In this document: positions 1 through 10,277 of the stretch, piece after piece
Numbering within the stretch: the stretch's first letter is position 1
How the letters are laid out: the number at the start of each line of letters is the position of its first letter
Source: Streptosporangiaceae bacterium
GTDB lineage: Bacteria; Actinomycetota; Actinomycetes; Streptosporangiales; Streptosporangiaceae
NCBI GenBank assembly: GCA_025934635.1
Contig: JAICWX010000058.1
Coordinates: forward strand, 1 to 36,815
Reading direction: 5' to 3'
Length of the DNA: 36,815 bases
Notes under the pieces: generated by a model
What the model was told of the DNA's origin: nothing
The model's input: only the letters and a program-made list of their open reading frames with translations
The model's database searches: none
Translations under genes and position numbers: made by a program

Positions 1-1
1 C

Positions 2-2107
2 TCCTTCTTCCGCCGCGAGGGCCGTCCCAGTGAGGACGCGATCCTCACCTGCCGGCTCATCGACCGGCCGCTGCGCCCGTCGTTCGTCAAGGGCCTGCGC
101 AACGAGATCCAGATCGTCGAGACCGTGCTCGCGCTGGACCCGCAGCACCTGTACGACGTGGTGGCGATCAACGCCGCGTCCATGTCCACCCAGCTGTCGG
201 GCCTGCCGTTCTCCGGCCCCATCGGCGGGGTGCGGGTCGCCCTGATCAAGGGCCAGTGGGTGGGTTTCCCAACCCACGAACAGCTCGCCGAGGCGACCTT
301 CGACATGGTGGTGGCCGGCCGGCGCCTGGACGACGGCGACGTGGCCATCATGATGGTCGAGGCCGAGTCCACCCCGGAGACGCTCAAGCTGATCGCGGAC
401 CCGGACAGCGGCGCGATCGCGCCGACCGAGGAGACGGTGGCCGAGGGCCTGGAGGCGGCCAAGCCGTTCATCCGGGTGCTCTGCGAGGCCCAGCAGCAGC
501 TGGCGGACCAAGCCGCCAAGCCGACGGCCGAGTATCCCGTGTTCCTCGACTACGCCGAGGACGTGTACGACGCGGTGGCCGCCGAGGTCTCCAGCGAGCT
601 GGCGCAGGCCCTGACCATCGCGGCCAAGCAGGAGCGCGAGGCCGAGACCGACCGGGTCAAGGCGCTGGCCCAGGAGAAGCTGGCCGAGCGGTTCGAGGGC
701 CGCGAGAGCGAGATCAGCGCCGCGTTCCGGTCGCTGACCAAGAAGCTGGTCCGCGAGCGGGTCCTCCGCGACGGCATCCGCATCGACGGCCGCGGCCTGA
801 CCGACATCCGGCCGCTGTCCGCCCAGACCCACGTGCTGCCCCGGGTGCACGGGTCGGCGCTGTTCGAGCGCGGGGAGACCCAGATCCTGGGTGTGACCAC
901 GCTGAACATGCTCCGGATGGAGCAGATGATCGACACGCTCAACCCGGACCGCACCAAGCGCTACATGCACAACTACAACTTCCCGCCGTACTCCACCGGG
1001 GAGACGGGCCGGGTCGGCTCGCCCAAGCGGCGTGAGATCGGCCACGGCGCGCTGGCCGAGCGGGCGCTCCTGCCGGTGCTGCCCACCCGGGAGGAGTTCC
1101 CGTACGCGATCCGCCAGGTCTCCGAGGCGATCGGCTCGAACGGCTCCACCTCGATGGGCTCGGTCTGCGCCTCGACCATGGCGCTGCTCGACGCGGGCGT
1201 GCCGCTGAAGGACATGGTCTCCGGCATCGCGATGGGCCTGATCAACGAGGGCGACCAGTACGTGACGCTCACCGACATCCTCGGCGCCGAGGACGCGTTC
1301 GGCGACATGGACTTCAAGGTCGCGGGCACCGAGCAGGTCATCACCGCGCTCCAGCTCGACACCAAGCTGGACGGCATCCCCGCCTCGGTCCTGGCCGCGG
1401 CGCTGAAGCAGGCCCGCGGGGCCCGGATGACGATCCTCGAGGTCATGCGCGGCGCCATCACCGAGCCGGGCGAGATGTCGGCCTACGCCCCGCGGATCAT
1501 CACGATCAAGGTCCCGGTGGACAAGATCGGCGAGGTCATCGGCCCGAAGGGCAAGATGATCAACTCGATCCAGGACGACACCGGCGCCGAGATCACCATC
1601 GAGGACGACGGCACCATCTACGTCGGGGCCACCGACGGCCCGTCGGCCGAGGCGGCGCGGGCCGCGATCAACGCGATCGCCAACCCGCACATGCCCGAGG
1701 TCGGCGAGCGGTTCCTCGGCACGGTCGTCAAGACCACGACCTTCGGCGCGTTCGTGAGCCTGCTGCCCGGCAAGGACGGCCTGCTGCACATCACCCAGAT
1801 CCGCAAGCTGCACGGCGGCAAGCGGATCGAGAACATCGACGAGGTCGTCCACATCGGCGACAAGATCCAGGTCGAGATCCGCGAGGTCGACGACCGCGGC
1901 AAGCTGTCGCTGGTCCCGGTCGAGGTGGTGGAGCGCGAGGCGGCGGGCGAAGACCTGTCCGGCGGCGACTCCCGCGGTGGTGACCGCGGCGACCGCCCCC
2001 GTGAGTCCCGGGGCGGCGACCGCGGTGGCGACCGAGGTGGCGACCGAGGCGACGGCGGCGGCGACCACCGCCGGACCCGGCACCGCAGCCGGGGGCACCA
2101 CGAGTAA
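2..2107 (+). CDS. pnp: Polyribonucleotide nucleotidyltransferase (PNPase), 5' end outside window
   Basis: Phosphorolytic 3'-5' exoribonuclease and RNA-tailing enzyme of the cytoplasm. The reading frame is open from base 2, and the visible part starts inside the first RNase PH domain ([20 protein letters not shown]). Next come the helical linker, the second RNase PH core ([25 protein letters not shown], and the active-site region [15 protein letters not shown]), a KH domain ([16 protein letters not shown]) and an S1 domain ([20 protein letters not shown]). The last ~50 residues are a low-complexity Gly/Arg/Asp tail with repeated GGDR units and a His/Arg-rich end, which probably adds RNA affinity. 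The stop codon is followed at once by the ATG of the M16 protease, so the two genes are very likely co-transcribed, as in many actinobacteria. Identification is firm; only the N-terminus is missing. Confidence 0.97.
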   Translation, partial: SFFRREGRPSEDAILTCRLIDRPLRPSFVKGLRNEIQIVETVLALDPQHLYDVVAINAASMSTQLSGLPFSGPIGGVRVALIKGQWVGFPTHEQLAEATFDMVVAGRRLDDGDVAIMMVEAESTPETLKLIADPDSGAIAPTEETVAEGLEAAKPFIRVLCEAQQQLADQAAKPTAEYPVFLDYAEDVYDAVAAEVSSELAQALTIAAKQEREAETDRVKALAQEKLAERFEGRESEISAAFRSLTKKLVRERVLRDGIRIDGRGLTDIRPLSAQTHVLPRVHGSALFERGETQILGVTTLNMLRMEQMIDTLNPDRTKRYMHNYNFPPYSTGETGRVGSPKRREIGHGALAERALLPVLPTREEFPYAIRQVSEAIGSNGSTSMGSVCASTMALLDAGVPLKDMVSGIAMGLINEGDQYVTLTDILGAEDAFGDMDFKVAGTEQVITALQLDTKLDGIPASVLAAALKQARGARMTILEVMRGAITEPGEMSAYAPRIITIKVPVDKIGEVIGPKGKMINSIQDDTGAEITIEDDGTIYVGATDGPSAEAARAAINAIANPHMPEVGERFLGTVVKTTTFGAFVSLLPGKDGLLHITQIRKLHGGKRIENIDEVVHIGDKIQVEIREVDDRGKLSLVPVEVVEREAAGEDLSGGDSRGGDRGDRPRESRGGDRGGDRGGDRGDGGGDHRRTRHRSRGHHE

Positions 2108-4226
<2,119 letters not shown>

Positions 4227-4234
4227 CCGCAGGG

Positions 4235-4240
4235 TACGGT
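4235..4240 (+). promoter_or_regulatory. Probable -10 element (TACGGT) of a leaderless transcript
   Basis: TACGGT fits the actinobacterial TANNNT -10 pattern and lies 7 bases before the ATG of the DUF2277 gene. Transcription would start at or next to the start codon. No Shine-Dalgarno sequence fits in the gap. Confidence 0.5.
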
Positions 4241-4247
4241 CGGAAGC

Positions 4248-4469
4248 ATGTGCCGAAGCATCAAGACCCTCCGCCCGCCGTACGCCGAGCAGGTAACCGA
4301 CGACGACGTCCGGGCCGCCGCGCTGCAGTACGTCAGGAAGATCAGCGGTTTCCGCGCCCCCGCCAGCCACAACGCCGAGGCCTTCAGCCACGCGGTGGAC
4401 GCCGTCGCCGCGGCCACCGCCACCCTGCTCGACCAGCTCCAGGTCCGGTCCGGAGCCAAGGCCAGCTAA
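4248..4469 (+). CDS. DUF2277 family small protein
   Basis: A 73-residue protein of the DUF2277 family, whose function is unknown. The family hallmarks are visible: the N-terminus MCRSIKTLRPPYAEQ with Cys2, then AALQYVRKISGFRAPA, followed by a helical C-terminal half (AFSHAVDAVAAATATLLDQL). The length is typical for the family. It begins 21 bases after dapB but seems to have its own leaderless promoter. Downstream is a large inverted repeat before the convergent Nudix gene. The family call rests on the conserved N-terminal two thirds; no role is assigned. Confidence 0.88.
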   Translation: MCRSIKTLRPPYAEQVTDDDVRAAALQYVRKISGFRAPASHNAEAFSHAVDAVAAATATLLDQLQVRSGAKAS

Positions 4470-4538
4470 GCGCCCGCTCACGGCCAGCTACTGAGTCACG
4501 GGAGCCACGCTCCGGCCCCAGCCCCGGGCCAGCCAGCG

Positions 4539-4612
4539 CGGTGGATCCGGCTTATCCGGTGGATCCGGTACCCCCTGGGGGTCAAAATCCTCCGCGTAAG
4601 CCGGATCCACCG
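4539..4612. terminator. Large inverted repeat between convergent genes
   Basis: Arms 4539-4554 and 4597-4612 pair over 16 bases (CGGTGGATCCGGCTTA and its complement). They enclose a 42-base loop that contains a second GGTGGATCCGG copy (4558-4568) and a small palindrome ACCCCCTGGGGGT (4570-4582). It sits between the DUF2277 gene (+) and the Nudix gene (-), so a bidirectional terminator is the simplest reading. The repeated GGTGGATCCGG would allow alternative folds. The rest of 4470-4718 shows no gene. Confidence 0.65.
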
Positions 4613-4718
4613 GACTAATTTGCACTTCAGCCTCAATAGTCCCGGCCGCCTCACCGATCACCAGCCAGTGCGAGCTGAGGTCATCCTGGCCGCGGCAATC
4701 TGGCCGGTCATCCACCCG

Positions 4719-5225
4719 CTAAGCGTCCTGCGGGGGCCAGGGCAGGTAGGCCGTTGCCGAGCCGTCCCGACCGCGCACCGCGGCCGCGACCCGCGCGCTG
4801 ATCAGCGCGGGCAGGTAGTCGTCGAGCTGGCAGAGCGAGACGAACCGGTAGTCGTCGAGTTCCTCAGCCTGCAGCCGGATGGGCGTATCGGCGGCCAGGA
4901 TGCCGCCGTCGAAGACAAAATGCAGGACCGGCCGGGGGCGCTTGCCGTCGAGCCCGGTCCAGCCGACGACCAGCAGCCGGCCCGGGGTGATGTCGAGGCC
5001 GAGTTCCTCCAGGACCTCACGGCGGCAGGCCTCGTGCGGCGGCTCGCCGTCCTCGAGAATCCCGCCCGGCAGCGACCAGTGGTCCCGGTAGTTCGGCTTG
5101 ACCAGGAGCACTCGCCCGCCGGAGTCGGTAAACAACGCTCCCGCGGCACCGAACATCGTGGGCAGCTGCGCATACCACGCGGCCTCTTCGGCCGGGGTAA
5201 AGGCACGAGAGACAGGATCGGGCAC
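4719..5225 (-). CDS. Nudix hydrolase
   Basis: Predicted Mg-dependent hydrolase of a nucleoside diphosphate-X substrate, of the MutT/ADP-sugar pyrophosphatase superfamily. The complete Nudix box GX5EX7REUXEEXGU is present: it begins [15 protein letters not shown] and ends EVLEELGL, with a preceding WSLPGG strand. The product is about 168 residues. I chose the GTG at 5225 because the longer frame to 5264 would run over the start of the divergent gene at 5259. The start is still uncertain, since no strong ribosome site is visible. The acidic C-terminal half ([12 protein letters not shown]) resembles the region following the box in Nudix proteins that act on capped or sugar nucleotides, but the substrate cannot be read from sequence. 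Confidence 0.88.
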   Translation of the reverse strand: MPDPVSRAFTPAEEAAWYAQLPTMFGAAGALFTDSGGRVLLVKPNYRDHWSLPGGILEDGEPPHEACRREVLEELGLDITPGRLLVVGWTGLDGKRPRPVLHFVFDGGILAADTPIRLQAEELDDYRFVSLCQLDDYLPALISARVAAAVRGRDGSATAYLPWPPQDA

Positions 5226-5246
5226 GGAACCGACCCTATCCGGTAG

Positions 5247-5252
5247 TAGCCT
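5247..5252 (+). promoter_or_regulatory. Probable -10 element (TAGCCT) of a leaderless transcript
   Basis: TAGCCT fits TANNNT and ends 6 bases before the ATG at 5259. The 33 bases between the divergent Nudix and DUF397-like starts leave little room for two ordinary leaders. Confidence 0.45.
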
Positions 5253-5258
5253 GGGCGC

Positions 5259-5528
5259 ATGCACACACCGGGTGACGACGCGGTTCTAGCCAGCGGAGGC
5301 GGAAGCGGCGTCGATTCCGAGGAGAGCCGGGTCGAGGTCTACATCACCACCGACACCTCGGCCGCGCCGCACAAGGCCGACGAGGCCAAGCTGTACGTGA
5401 TGTACGACGCCGCCCACCCCGACGGTGACAAGCTCTACTTCACCGAGGCGGAGTGGGAGGCGTTCGTCCTGGGGGTCAGGGACGGCGAGTTCGATCTCGA
5501 CGAGTCGGGCAACCTGCCCCCGATCTAG
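5259..5528 (+). CDS. DUF397-like small protein
   Basis: An 89-residue acidic protein. Its C-terminal part, [25 protein letters not shown], carries the conserved DUF397 core FTxAEWxAFVxGVRxGEFD (here split as [12 protein letters not shown] and [13 protein letters not shown]). The typical DUF397 N-terminus (W.KSSYS..) is replaced by a Gly/Ser/Glu-rich stretch and a [10 protein letters not shown] strand, so it is a divergent member. DUF397 proteins are usually encoded beside XRE-family regulators in actinobacteria, as with BldB-like proteins. No XRE gene is adjacent here, so it is an orphan. It converges on the lipoprotein gene with a 27-base gap. Confidence 0.72.
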   Translation: MHTPGDDAVLASGGGSGVDSEESRVEVYITTDTSAAPHKADEAKLYVMYDAAHPDGDKLYFTEAEWEAFVLGVRDGEFDLDESGNLPPI

Positions 5529-5555
5529 CCGGCCGGCCCCGCAGCCCGACCGGGC

Positions 5556-6230
5556 TTACCTGACCGGGCCGCCGTCTCGCGGGATCCCGCCGCCGGATTT
5601 CGGCTGGGCCATCACCAGCGAGGGCAGGCCGAGGACCTTGGCCAGGTCAGTCTGCAGCTTCGGCGCGGCGGCCGACGCCGACCCGACCATCATCGTGATC
5701 TTGGTCTTGCCGGCCGCGGTGAGGCTCGCCGTCTGGCACCCGCTCGCGGCGTAGACGAACGTGGCCAGCGCCCGGCTGCCGTCGTAGAACGTCCCGGCGT
5801 AGGAGATCCCGAGGTTAGCCGGGCAGCGCACCGTCCCCTTGAGCTTGGCCGGGTGGGTGATGGCCGCGCAGAGCTGGCTGTACAGCGCGCGCACGAGAGT
5901 CGCATCGTGCTGGGTCTTGGCCAGTGCACCCTGCTTGGTCGGCTCCACCAGGTGCAGGACGCGGTGCACGGTGACCGACGTCGCCTGGGTCACGTCCGCG
6001 CAGCCCGCCGCGTTCGCGACCGCGCCGGCCGCCGACCCGGCCGAAGCCGGGGCCGAGGCCCCGGTGGCCACGCCGGAGGAGGACGAGGCCGATGACGTCG
6101 CCCCCGCTGAGGAGGCAGCCGCCGATGAGCCCGCGGCCGGAGCCGAGGCCACCACCGAGCCGCACCCGGCCAGTGCCGAGCACAGCAGTACCGCTAGTAC
6201 AGTTCCGCGAACCTGGCGTGGAGACATCAT
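5556..6230 (-). CDS. Putative secreted lipoprotein of unknown function
   Basis: About 224 residues. The N-terminus MMSPRQVRGTVLAVLLCSALAGC is a classic lipoprotein signal peptide (basic n-region, hydrophobic VLAVLLCSAL, lipobox LAGC), so lipid attachment at Cys and an outer-face location are predicted. A ~60-residue Ser/Ala/Gly-rich linker follows. The C-terminal domain of ~140 residues has four cysteines (near AGCADV, SQLCAAI, TVRCPAN and ASGCQTA) that could form two disulfides. I chose the ATG at 6230 because it puts the signal peptide at the N-terminus. An upstream GTG at 6269 is in frame and would add 13 residues. No family is recognised for the C-terminal domain. Confidence 0.75.
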   Translation of the reverse strand: MMSPRQVRGTVLAVLLCSALAGCGSVVASAPAAGSSAAASSAGATSSASSSSGVATGASAPASAGSAAGAVANAAGCADVTQATSVTVHRVLHLVEPTKQGALAKTQHDATLVRALYSQLCAAITHPAKLKGTVRCPANLGISYAGTFYDGSRALATFVYAASGCQTASLTAAGKTKITMMVGSASAAAPKLQTDLAKVLGLPSLVMAQPKSGGGIPRDGGPVR

Positions 6231-6324
6231 GCGGATTGGACGCGCCTTGCGTGGCAGCCGTTCCATCACGTCAGAAGTTTCGCAGAGGACGGCGGCTCCT
6301 TGCCTCAGAACAGCACAGAACAGC

Positions 6325-6855
6325 TCAGAATAGCGTGACCGGTCCGGCGCCTTCCAGCCTCAACAGCAACTCCTTGCGCTCCAGGCCGCCGCCGTAACCA
6401 GTCAGGCTGCCATCGCTGCCGATTACCCGGTGGCACGGCACGATGACCGAGATCGGGTTGGACCCGTTGGCCAGGCCCACCGCGCGCGACGCGACCAGCC
6501 GCTTGCCCAGCGCCAGGGCGATGGAGCCGTAGGTGACCGTGCTCCCGTACGGGATCTTGGTCAGCTCGGTCCAGACGGACAGCTGGAACGGTGACCCGCT
6601 CGGCGCCAGCGGCACCGTGAACTCCTTCAGGTCGCCGGCGAAGTACGCCTCGAGCTGCGCCTCGACCTCGCGGAAGGACTCGGGGCTGGACGTCAGCCCG
6701 TCGACGGCGCGGGACGTGTGCCGCTCGGCGTCGATCATCCACAGGCCGGTCAGCGCGTGCCCGTCGCCGAGCAGCAGCAGCCTGCCGATGGGGGAGCTGG
6801 CGATGTGGTACAGACGCGGGGCGTCCGGTTCGGCCGCCACGAACGGGCTGGTCAT
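6325..6855 (-). CDS. ogt: Methylated-DNA--[protein]-cysteine S-methyltransferase
   Basis: Suicidal repair protein that moves the methyl group from O6-methylguanine to its own cysteine. At 176 residues it has the family size. The active-site motif PCHR is present in ISVIVPCHRVIGSDGSLTGYGGGL, with the helix-turn-helix/arginine-finger region PYGSTVTYGSIALALGKRLVASRAVG upstream (pieces PYGSTVTYGSIA and ASRAVGLANG). Its ATG at 6855 overlaps the stop of the upstream Ada–AlkA gene by 4 bases (ATGA), so the two are translationally coupled in one alkylation-repair operon. Because the Ada-type partner lacks its own O6-methyltransferase domain, this gene supplies that activity. Confidence 0.95.
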   Translation of the reverse strand: MTSPFVAAEPDAPRLYHIASSPIGRLLLLGDGHALTGLWMIDAERHTSRAVDGLTSSPESFREVEAQLEAYFAGDLKEFTVPLAPSGSPFQLSVWTELTKIPYGSTVTYGSIALALGKRLVASRAVGLANGSNPISVIVPCHRVIGSDGSLTGYGGGLERKELLLRLEGAGPVTLF

Positions 6856-8522
6856 GATGCATCCTTTTCTTCTTCGAGGTACGCCCACAGGTGATGGACG
6901 GCGTAGGAGCGCCACGGCCGCCAGTTCTCTGCCAGCCGCTGGGCCAGCGCCGCCGCCGCCCGGGCCGCCCGCGCCCGCGCGGCCGGGCCGGTTCCGGCCG
7001 GTACCGCACCCAGCCGGGCCAGCGCCTCGAGCACGCCGACGTCCGTCGGCAGGAACGCGTCCGGGTCGGACAGCGCGCGCATCCGGATATAGGAGACGGT
7101 CCACGGCCCGATACCCGGCAGCGCCAGCAGCGCCTCGGCGGCCCGCTCCCGCTCGGCGCCCGGGTCGAGCGACAGCTCGCCCCCCGCCAGCGCGGCGGCC
7201 AGGCCGGTCAGCGCCAGGGCGCGGCTGCGCGGCATCGGCAGCGTGCCCGGGTCGGCGGCGGCCAGCGTCTCGGCGGCCGGGAAGCAGTGCGTCAGCGGCC
7301 CGTCCGGCCGCGACAGCGGCTTGCCGTAGGCGGCGGTCAGCCGCGCCCCCAGCCGCCGGGCGGCGGCCACCGACACCTGCTGGCCGAGCACGGCCCGCAG
7401 CGCCAGCTCGCTGCCGTCCACGTGGCCGGGCGAGCGCCGCCCCGGGTTGGCCGTGGCCAGCGGCCCCAGTACCGGGTCGGCGGCCAGGTAGCCGGTGACG
7501 GCCTCGGGGTCCGCGTCCAGGTCGAGCAGGCGCCGGCAGCGCTGCACCGCGGCCGTCAGGTCGCGCAGGTCCTCGAGCTGGAGCTCGCACTCGACGTAAC
7601 CCGGATCCGGCCGATGCCGGCCCGGGTGCCCGCCCGGCGAGGGCGCGAGCAGGCTCAGGGACAAGATGCCGACCCCGTTCGGCAGGCTGATTGTCCGGCG
7701 GTAGCTGCCGTCCCGCACCTCTTCCACCCCCGGGATAGCCCGGGCGGCCAGGTAGCCCAGCATCCGCTCGCCGTCGATCGGCGCCCGGTAGGCCAGCCGA
7801 AGGCGGATCAGCCCGGGCACCCCCGGGTCGCCTGTCGGCCGCGCCGGCAGCCGCCGGGTCGGCGCGACCCGCCTCCCGCGCGCCTCGCGCAGCTGGGTCG
7901 GCGTGACCGCGAAGACCTCGCGGACGGTCGCGTTGAACTGCCTGATGCTGGCGAAGCCGGCCGCGAAGGCGATCTCGGACAGCGGCAGCGCGGTGGTCTC
8001 GGTGAGGATGCGCGCGGTCTGCGCCCGCTGCGCGCGGGCGATGGCCAGCGGGCCCGCGCCGAGCTCGGCGGTGACCAGGCGGCGGACCTGGCGCTGCTCG
8101 TAGCCGAGCCGGCTGGCCAGGCCCTCGACGCCGTCCCGGTCGACCACGCCGTCGGCGATCAGCCGCATGGCCCGCCCGACCACGTCGGCCCGGATGTTCC
8201 ACTCGGGCGACCCGGGGGAGGCGTCCGGGCGGCACCGCTTGCAGGCCCGGAAGCCCGCCTCCTGAGCCGCGGCCGCGCTGCGGTAGAACCGCATGTTCTC
8301 GCGTTTCGGCGTGATCGCCGGGCAGGACGGCCGGCAGTAGATGCCGGTCGAGGTCACCCCGGTGAAGAACACGCCGTCGAAGCGGGGATCCTTGCTGACC
8401 GCCGCCTGGTAGCGCCGCTCGTCGTCCAGCGCCGCCACCCCGCCCGGGGCGGTCGTCTCGTTCTCCTTCACGTCTTCCACAATGCCAGCCCGCGGGGACC
8501 ATAACTGGCGGGAATCGGACAC
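6852..8522 (-). CDS. Ada-type sensor/AraC domain fused to AlkA 3-methyladenine DNA glycosylase
   Basis: A 556-residue fusion. The N-terminal Ada methylphosphotriester domain has the four zinc cysteines (TGIYCRPSCP, then FRACKRCRPD), followed by an AraC-type HTH (LSEIAFAAGFASIRQFNATVREVF, seen as LSEIAFAAGF and SIRQFNATVREVF). The C-terminal half is an AlkA N-domain plus an HhH-GPD glycosylase domain (LALRAVLGQQVSVAAA, LPGIGPWTVSYI, and the catalytic Asp in FLPTDVGV). It should sense methyl-phosphotriesters, activate transcription and excise N3-alkylpurines. The start is uncertain: GTG codons at 8522, 8480 and 8471 are all possible, and the conserved domain begins about 30 residues in. The stop overlaps ogt by 4 bases. 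This Ada–AlkA fusion is a known actinobacterial arrangement. Confidence 0.93.
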   Translation of the reverse strand: MSDSRQLWSPRAGIVEDVKENETTAPGGVAALDDERRYQAAVSKDPRFDGVFFTGVTSTGIYCRPSCPAITPKRENMRFYRSAAAAQEAGFRACKRCRPDASPGSPEWNIRADVVGRAMRLIADGVVDRDGVEGLASRLGYEQRQVRRLVTAELGAGPLAIARAQRAQTARILTETTALPLSEIAFAAGFASIRQFNATVREVFAVTPTQLREARGRRVAPTRRLPARPTGDPGVPGLIRLRLAYRAPIDGERMLGYLAARAIPGVEEVRDGSYRRTISLPNGVGILSLSLLAPSPGGHPGRHRPDPGYVECELQLEDLRDLTAAVQRCRRLLDLDADPEAVTGYLAADPVLGPLATANPGRRSPGHVDGSELALRAVLGQQVSVAAARRLGARLTAAYGKPLSRPDGPLTHCFPAAETLAAADPGTLPMPRSRALALTGLAAALAGGELSLDPGAERERAAEALLALPGIGPWTVSYIRMRALSDPDAFLPTDVGVLEALARLGAVPAGTGPAARARAARAAAALAQRLAENWRPWRSYAVHHLWAYLEEEKDAS

Positions 8523-8843
8523 TGACCCCCGCGGTGGCGAAAGCCAGCGCGCCCGGTGACATCACCGGTAATCTCATGCGCGGACAGTAATCAAATCATT
8601 ACAAGAATTCCCCCGAACGAGCTCGTGTCACGCTCCGTTACCCGCATCTCGCGATCACTTGGATATCGCCAAGTATCACGTGTCACGCCAGAACCACATT
8701 TGTCACCCTTTGTAGGACCTATCCCGAAAGATAGGTAAGTGTTACCTTGTCACCCATTGCATTGGGGACGCCACGTAGTGTTACATTACAAATGGTAGCG
8801 AAACAACTTCGCTCCGTGTTAGACCGCATTCGAGGTGTGTGTC
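8523..8843. promoter_or_regulatory. Divergent regulatory region with several dyads and repeated TGTCAC boxes
   Basis: About 320 bases without a gene and clearly AT-richer than its surroundings. It contains the palindromic CGTGTCACG at about 8624 and again at about 8678, TTGTCACCC at about 8699 and 8748, and AGTGTTAC at 8738-8745 and 8777-8784. Two dyads are present: ACTTGG/CCAAGT (8657-8674) and CCTATC/GATAGG (about 8718-8735). TACATT at 8782-8787 could be a -10 element for the + strand gene. The density of short repeats suggests several regulator sites; which regulator is unknown. Confidence 0.5.
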
Positions 8844-9203
8844 GTGGCCAGCAACTATCCGGACGAGGGCCTGCCGGCGAACGAGGGTGGAGACTACCCC
8901 GCCGAACTGCCATTCCGTACGGGGGGCACTGGCCGTCCGCCGCACACCGAAGCCCGTGCCGAACTGCGCGACCGGGAGACCTACTACGCAGAGTTGCGGT
9001 TCGCCGTGCACTGCCAGAGCCGGTCCATTCCCGCCCCGCGCACCGCCCTCGACAACGAGGACGCCAGCAGCTGGTCGGACCGCGCTTCCACGAAGGGCGC
9101 CCAGGGGAACCGTGCCCATGAGGGGCGTGCCGCCGCTGACGGCGGCACCGAGGGCGAAAGTTGGGATGACATGATCGCGCGCTTCGGCGACACCTGGACC
9201 TAG
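8844..9203 (+). CDS. Hypothetical protein, 119 aa
   Basis: No family is recognised. The frame has strong high-GC third-position bias, and a GAGG ribosome site 8 bases before the GTG at 8844 supports this start (another in-frame GTG lies at 8835). The protein is hydrophilic and probably disordered through most of its length. It has a short charged helical stretch ARAELRDRETYYAELRFAV in the middle and a conserved-looking acidic/aromatic end SWDDMIARFGDTWT. No signal peptide or membrane segment is present. The 320-base regulatory-looking region upstream and the hairpin right after the stop make it a monocistronic, probably regulated gene. Confidence 0.68.
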   Translation: MASNYPDEGLPANEGGDYPAELPFRTGGTGRPPHTEARAELRDRETYYAELRFAVHCQSRSIPAPRTALDNEDASSWSDRASTKGAQGNRAHEGRAAADGGTEGESWDDMIARFGDTWT

Positions 9204-9214
9204 ACCACCGGCGG

Positions 9215-9256
9215 CGGTCCCGGAGCCTTCCTCCGGCGCTCGGGCGTCCGGGACCG
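9215..9256. terminator. Inverted repeat between convergent genes
   Basis: CGGTCCCGGA (9215-9224) is perfectly complementary to TCCGGGACCG (9247-9256) across a 22-base GC-rich loop. It begins 11 bases after the 119-aa gene stop and lies before the end of the convergent PHP gene, so it is a likely shared terminator. Confidence 0.65.
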
Positions 9257-9291
9257 TCACCGGTTTACCGGGTGAGTGAGAAATCGGGGAT

Positions 9292-10173
9292 CTACCTGCG
9301 CCAGAAGTCGAAGCGGTCGCGTCCCGCCCGGAACCCGGCCGCTTCGACCATATCCACGGCCAGCTTGAACTTGTCGCCCACCCGCCAGGGCTGGTGCGCG
9401 TCGCTGCCGAACGAGACCGCCTTGCCGCCGGCCTCCCGCCACCAGCTCACCAGCTCGGCCGAGAGCAGCGGGCTCTTGGTGTTCACCTCGAGCACCCGGT
9501 CACCGGCCGCCAGGGCCCGCAGCACGGCCCGGTACTCGGCCTCGAACGCCTGCTCGGAGTACGGGCCGGCCGACCATGGCCACATCCGCCGCGGGAAGTC
9601 GATATGCGCCAGCACCTGGAACAGGTCGCTGCCCTCGACCAGCCGGAGCAGCTCGGCGAGGTAGCTGCGCATCACCTCCTCGGGCGGCATCAGCCGGTAC
9701 AGGTCGTCGGCGGCGGTCAGCCGGCCGTTGCACGGGATCGCGTGCAACGAGCCGAGGATCCGGTCCGGGCCAGCGGGGGCGGTCCGGGCCACCGTCGCGG
9801 CCGCGCTCGCGCCCCACAGGTGCGCCTCGCCGATCTCGACGCCGGACATGATCCGCAGCTCGGGGTACCGCTCCCGGCACTCCTGCAGGGTCGCGTAGTA
9901 GCCGTCCAGGTCGATCAGGTGCATCCGGCTGTACCGGTGCGGGTCGAGGTTCAGCGCGCCGATCTGGTCGCCGTCGATCCAGGTGGTGAAGTCGAGGTGG
10001 TCGGTGAACGCCAGGCCGGGCAGGCCGGCCGCCACCGCCTGCTCGCAGCTGCGTGCCATGGAGGCCTCGCGCGGCGCGTCCCACGACCATTGGGTGTGCA
10101 CGTGATTGTCGACGGGGGGAGACCAGCTTCCGCTGTTGCTTTCTTCGCCGGCCGGTTGCTGCGCAGGGGGCAC
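9292..10173 (-). CDS. PHP-domain phosphoesterase (histidinol-phosphatase-like)
   Basis: A 293-residue metal-dependent phosphoesterase of the PHP superfamily. The metal ligands are visible in order: DNHVHTQWS (HxH), FTDHLDF, GVEIGEAH, LGSLHAI, LAHIDFPRRM and FGSDAHQPWRVG. The set and spacing match monofunctional HisK-type histidinol-phosphatases, which act on L-histidinol phosphate. The gene is not in a his operon, so another phosphomonoester substrate is possible. The start is the GTG at 10173, giving about 20 disordered residues before the first motif. It is probably transcribed alone: about 100 bases separate it from the next reverse-strand gene upstream, and a hairpin lies beyond its stop. 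Confidence 0.85.
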   Translation of the reverse strand: MPPAQQPAGEESNSGSWSPPVDNHVHTQWSWDAPREASMARSCEQAVAAGLPGLAFTDHLDFTTWIDGDQIGALNLDPHRYSRMHLIDLDGYYATLQECRERYPELRIMSGVEIGEAHLWGASAAATVARTAPAGPDRILGSLHAIPCNGRLTAADDLYRLMPPEEVMRSYLAELLRLVEGSDLFQVLAHIDFPRRMWPWSAGPYSEQAFEAEYRAVLRALAAGDRVLEVNTKSPLLSAELVSWWREAGGKAVSFGSDAHQPWRVGDKFKLAVDMVEAAGFRAGRDRFDFWRR

Positions 10174-10277
10174 GCCTGATCGGTCCTACTCGTGTCGTGG
10201 CTGATGCTTACCCTCGAGCCTATCGAGGCCTCCGTCCGGTCCCGGTGGCGCGTCGGCGCTGCTGGCGGGCCAGGTGG

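Noticed and set aside
6891..8504. 537-codon forward open frame opposite the Ada–AlkA gene
   Set aside because: Shadow of the real reverse-strand gene; Arg/Gly/Pro-rich composition and no motifs. The same applies to the long frames opposite ilvD, pepN, proS and the amidase.
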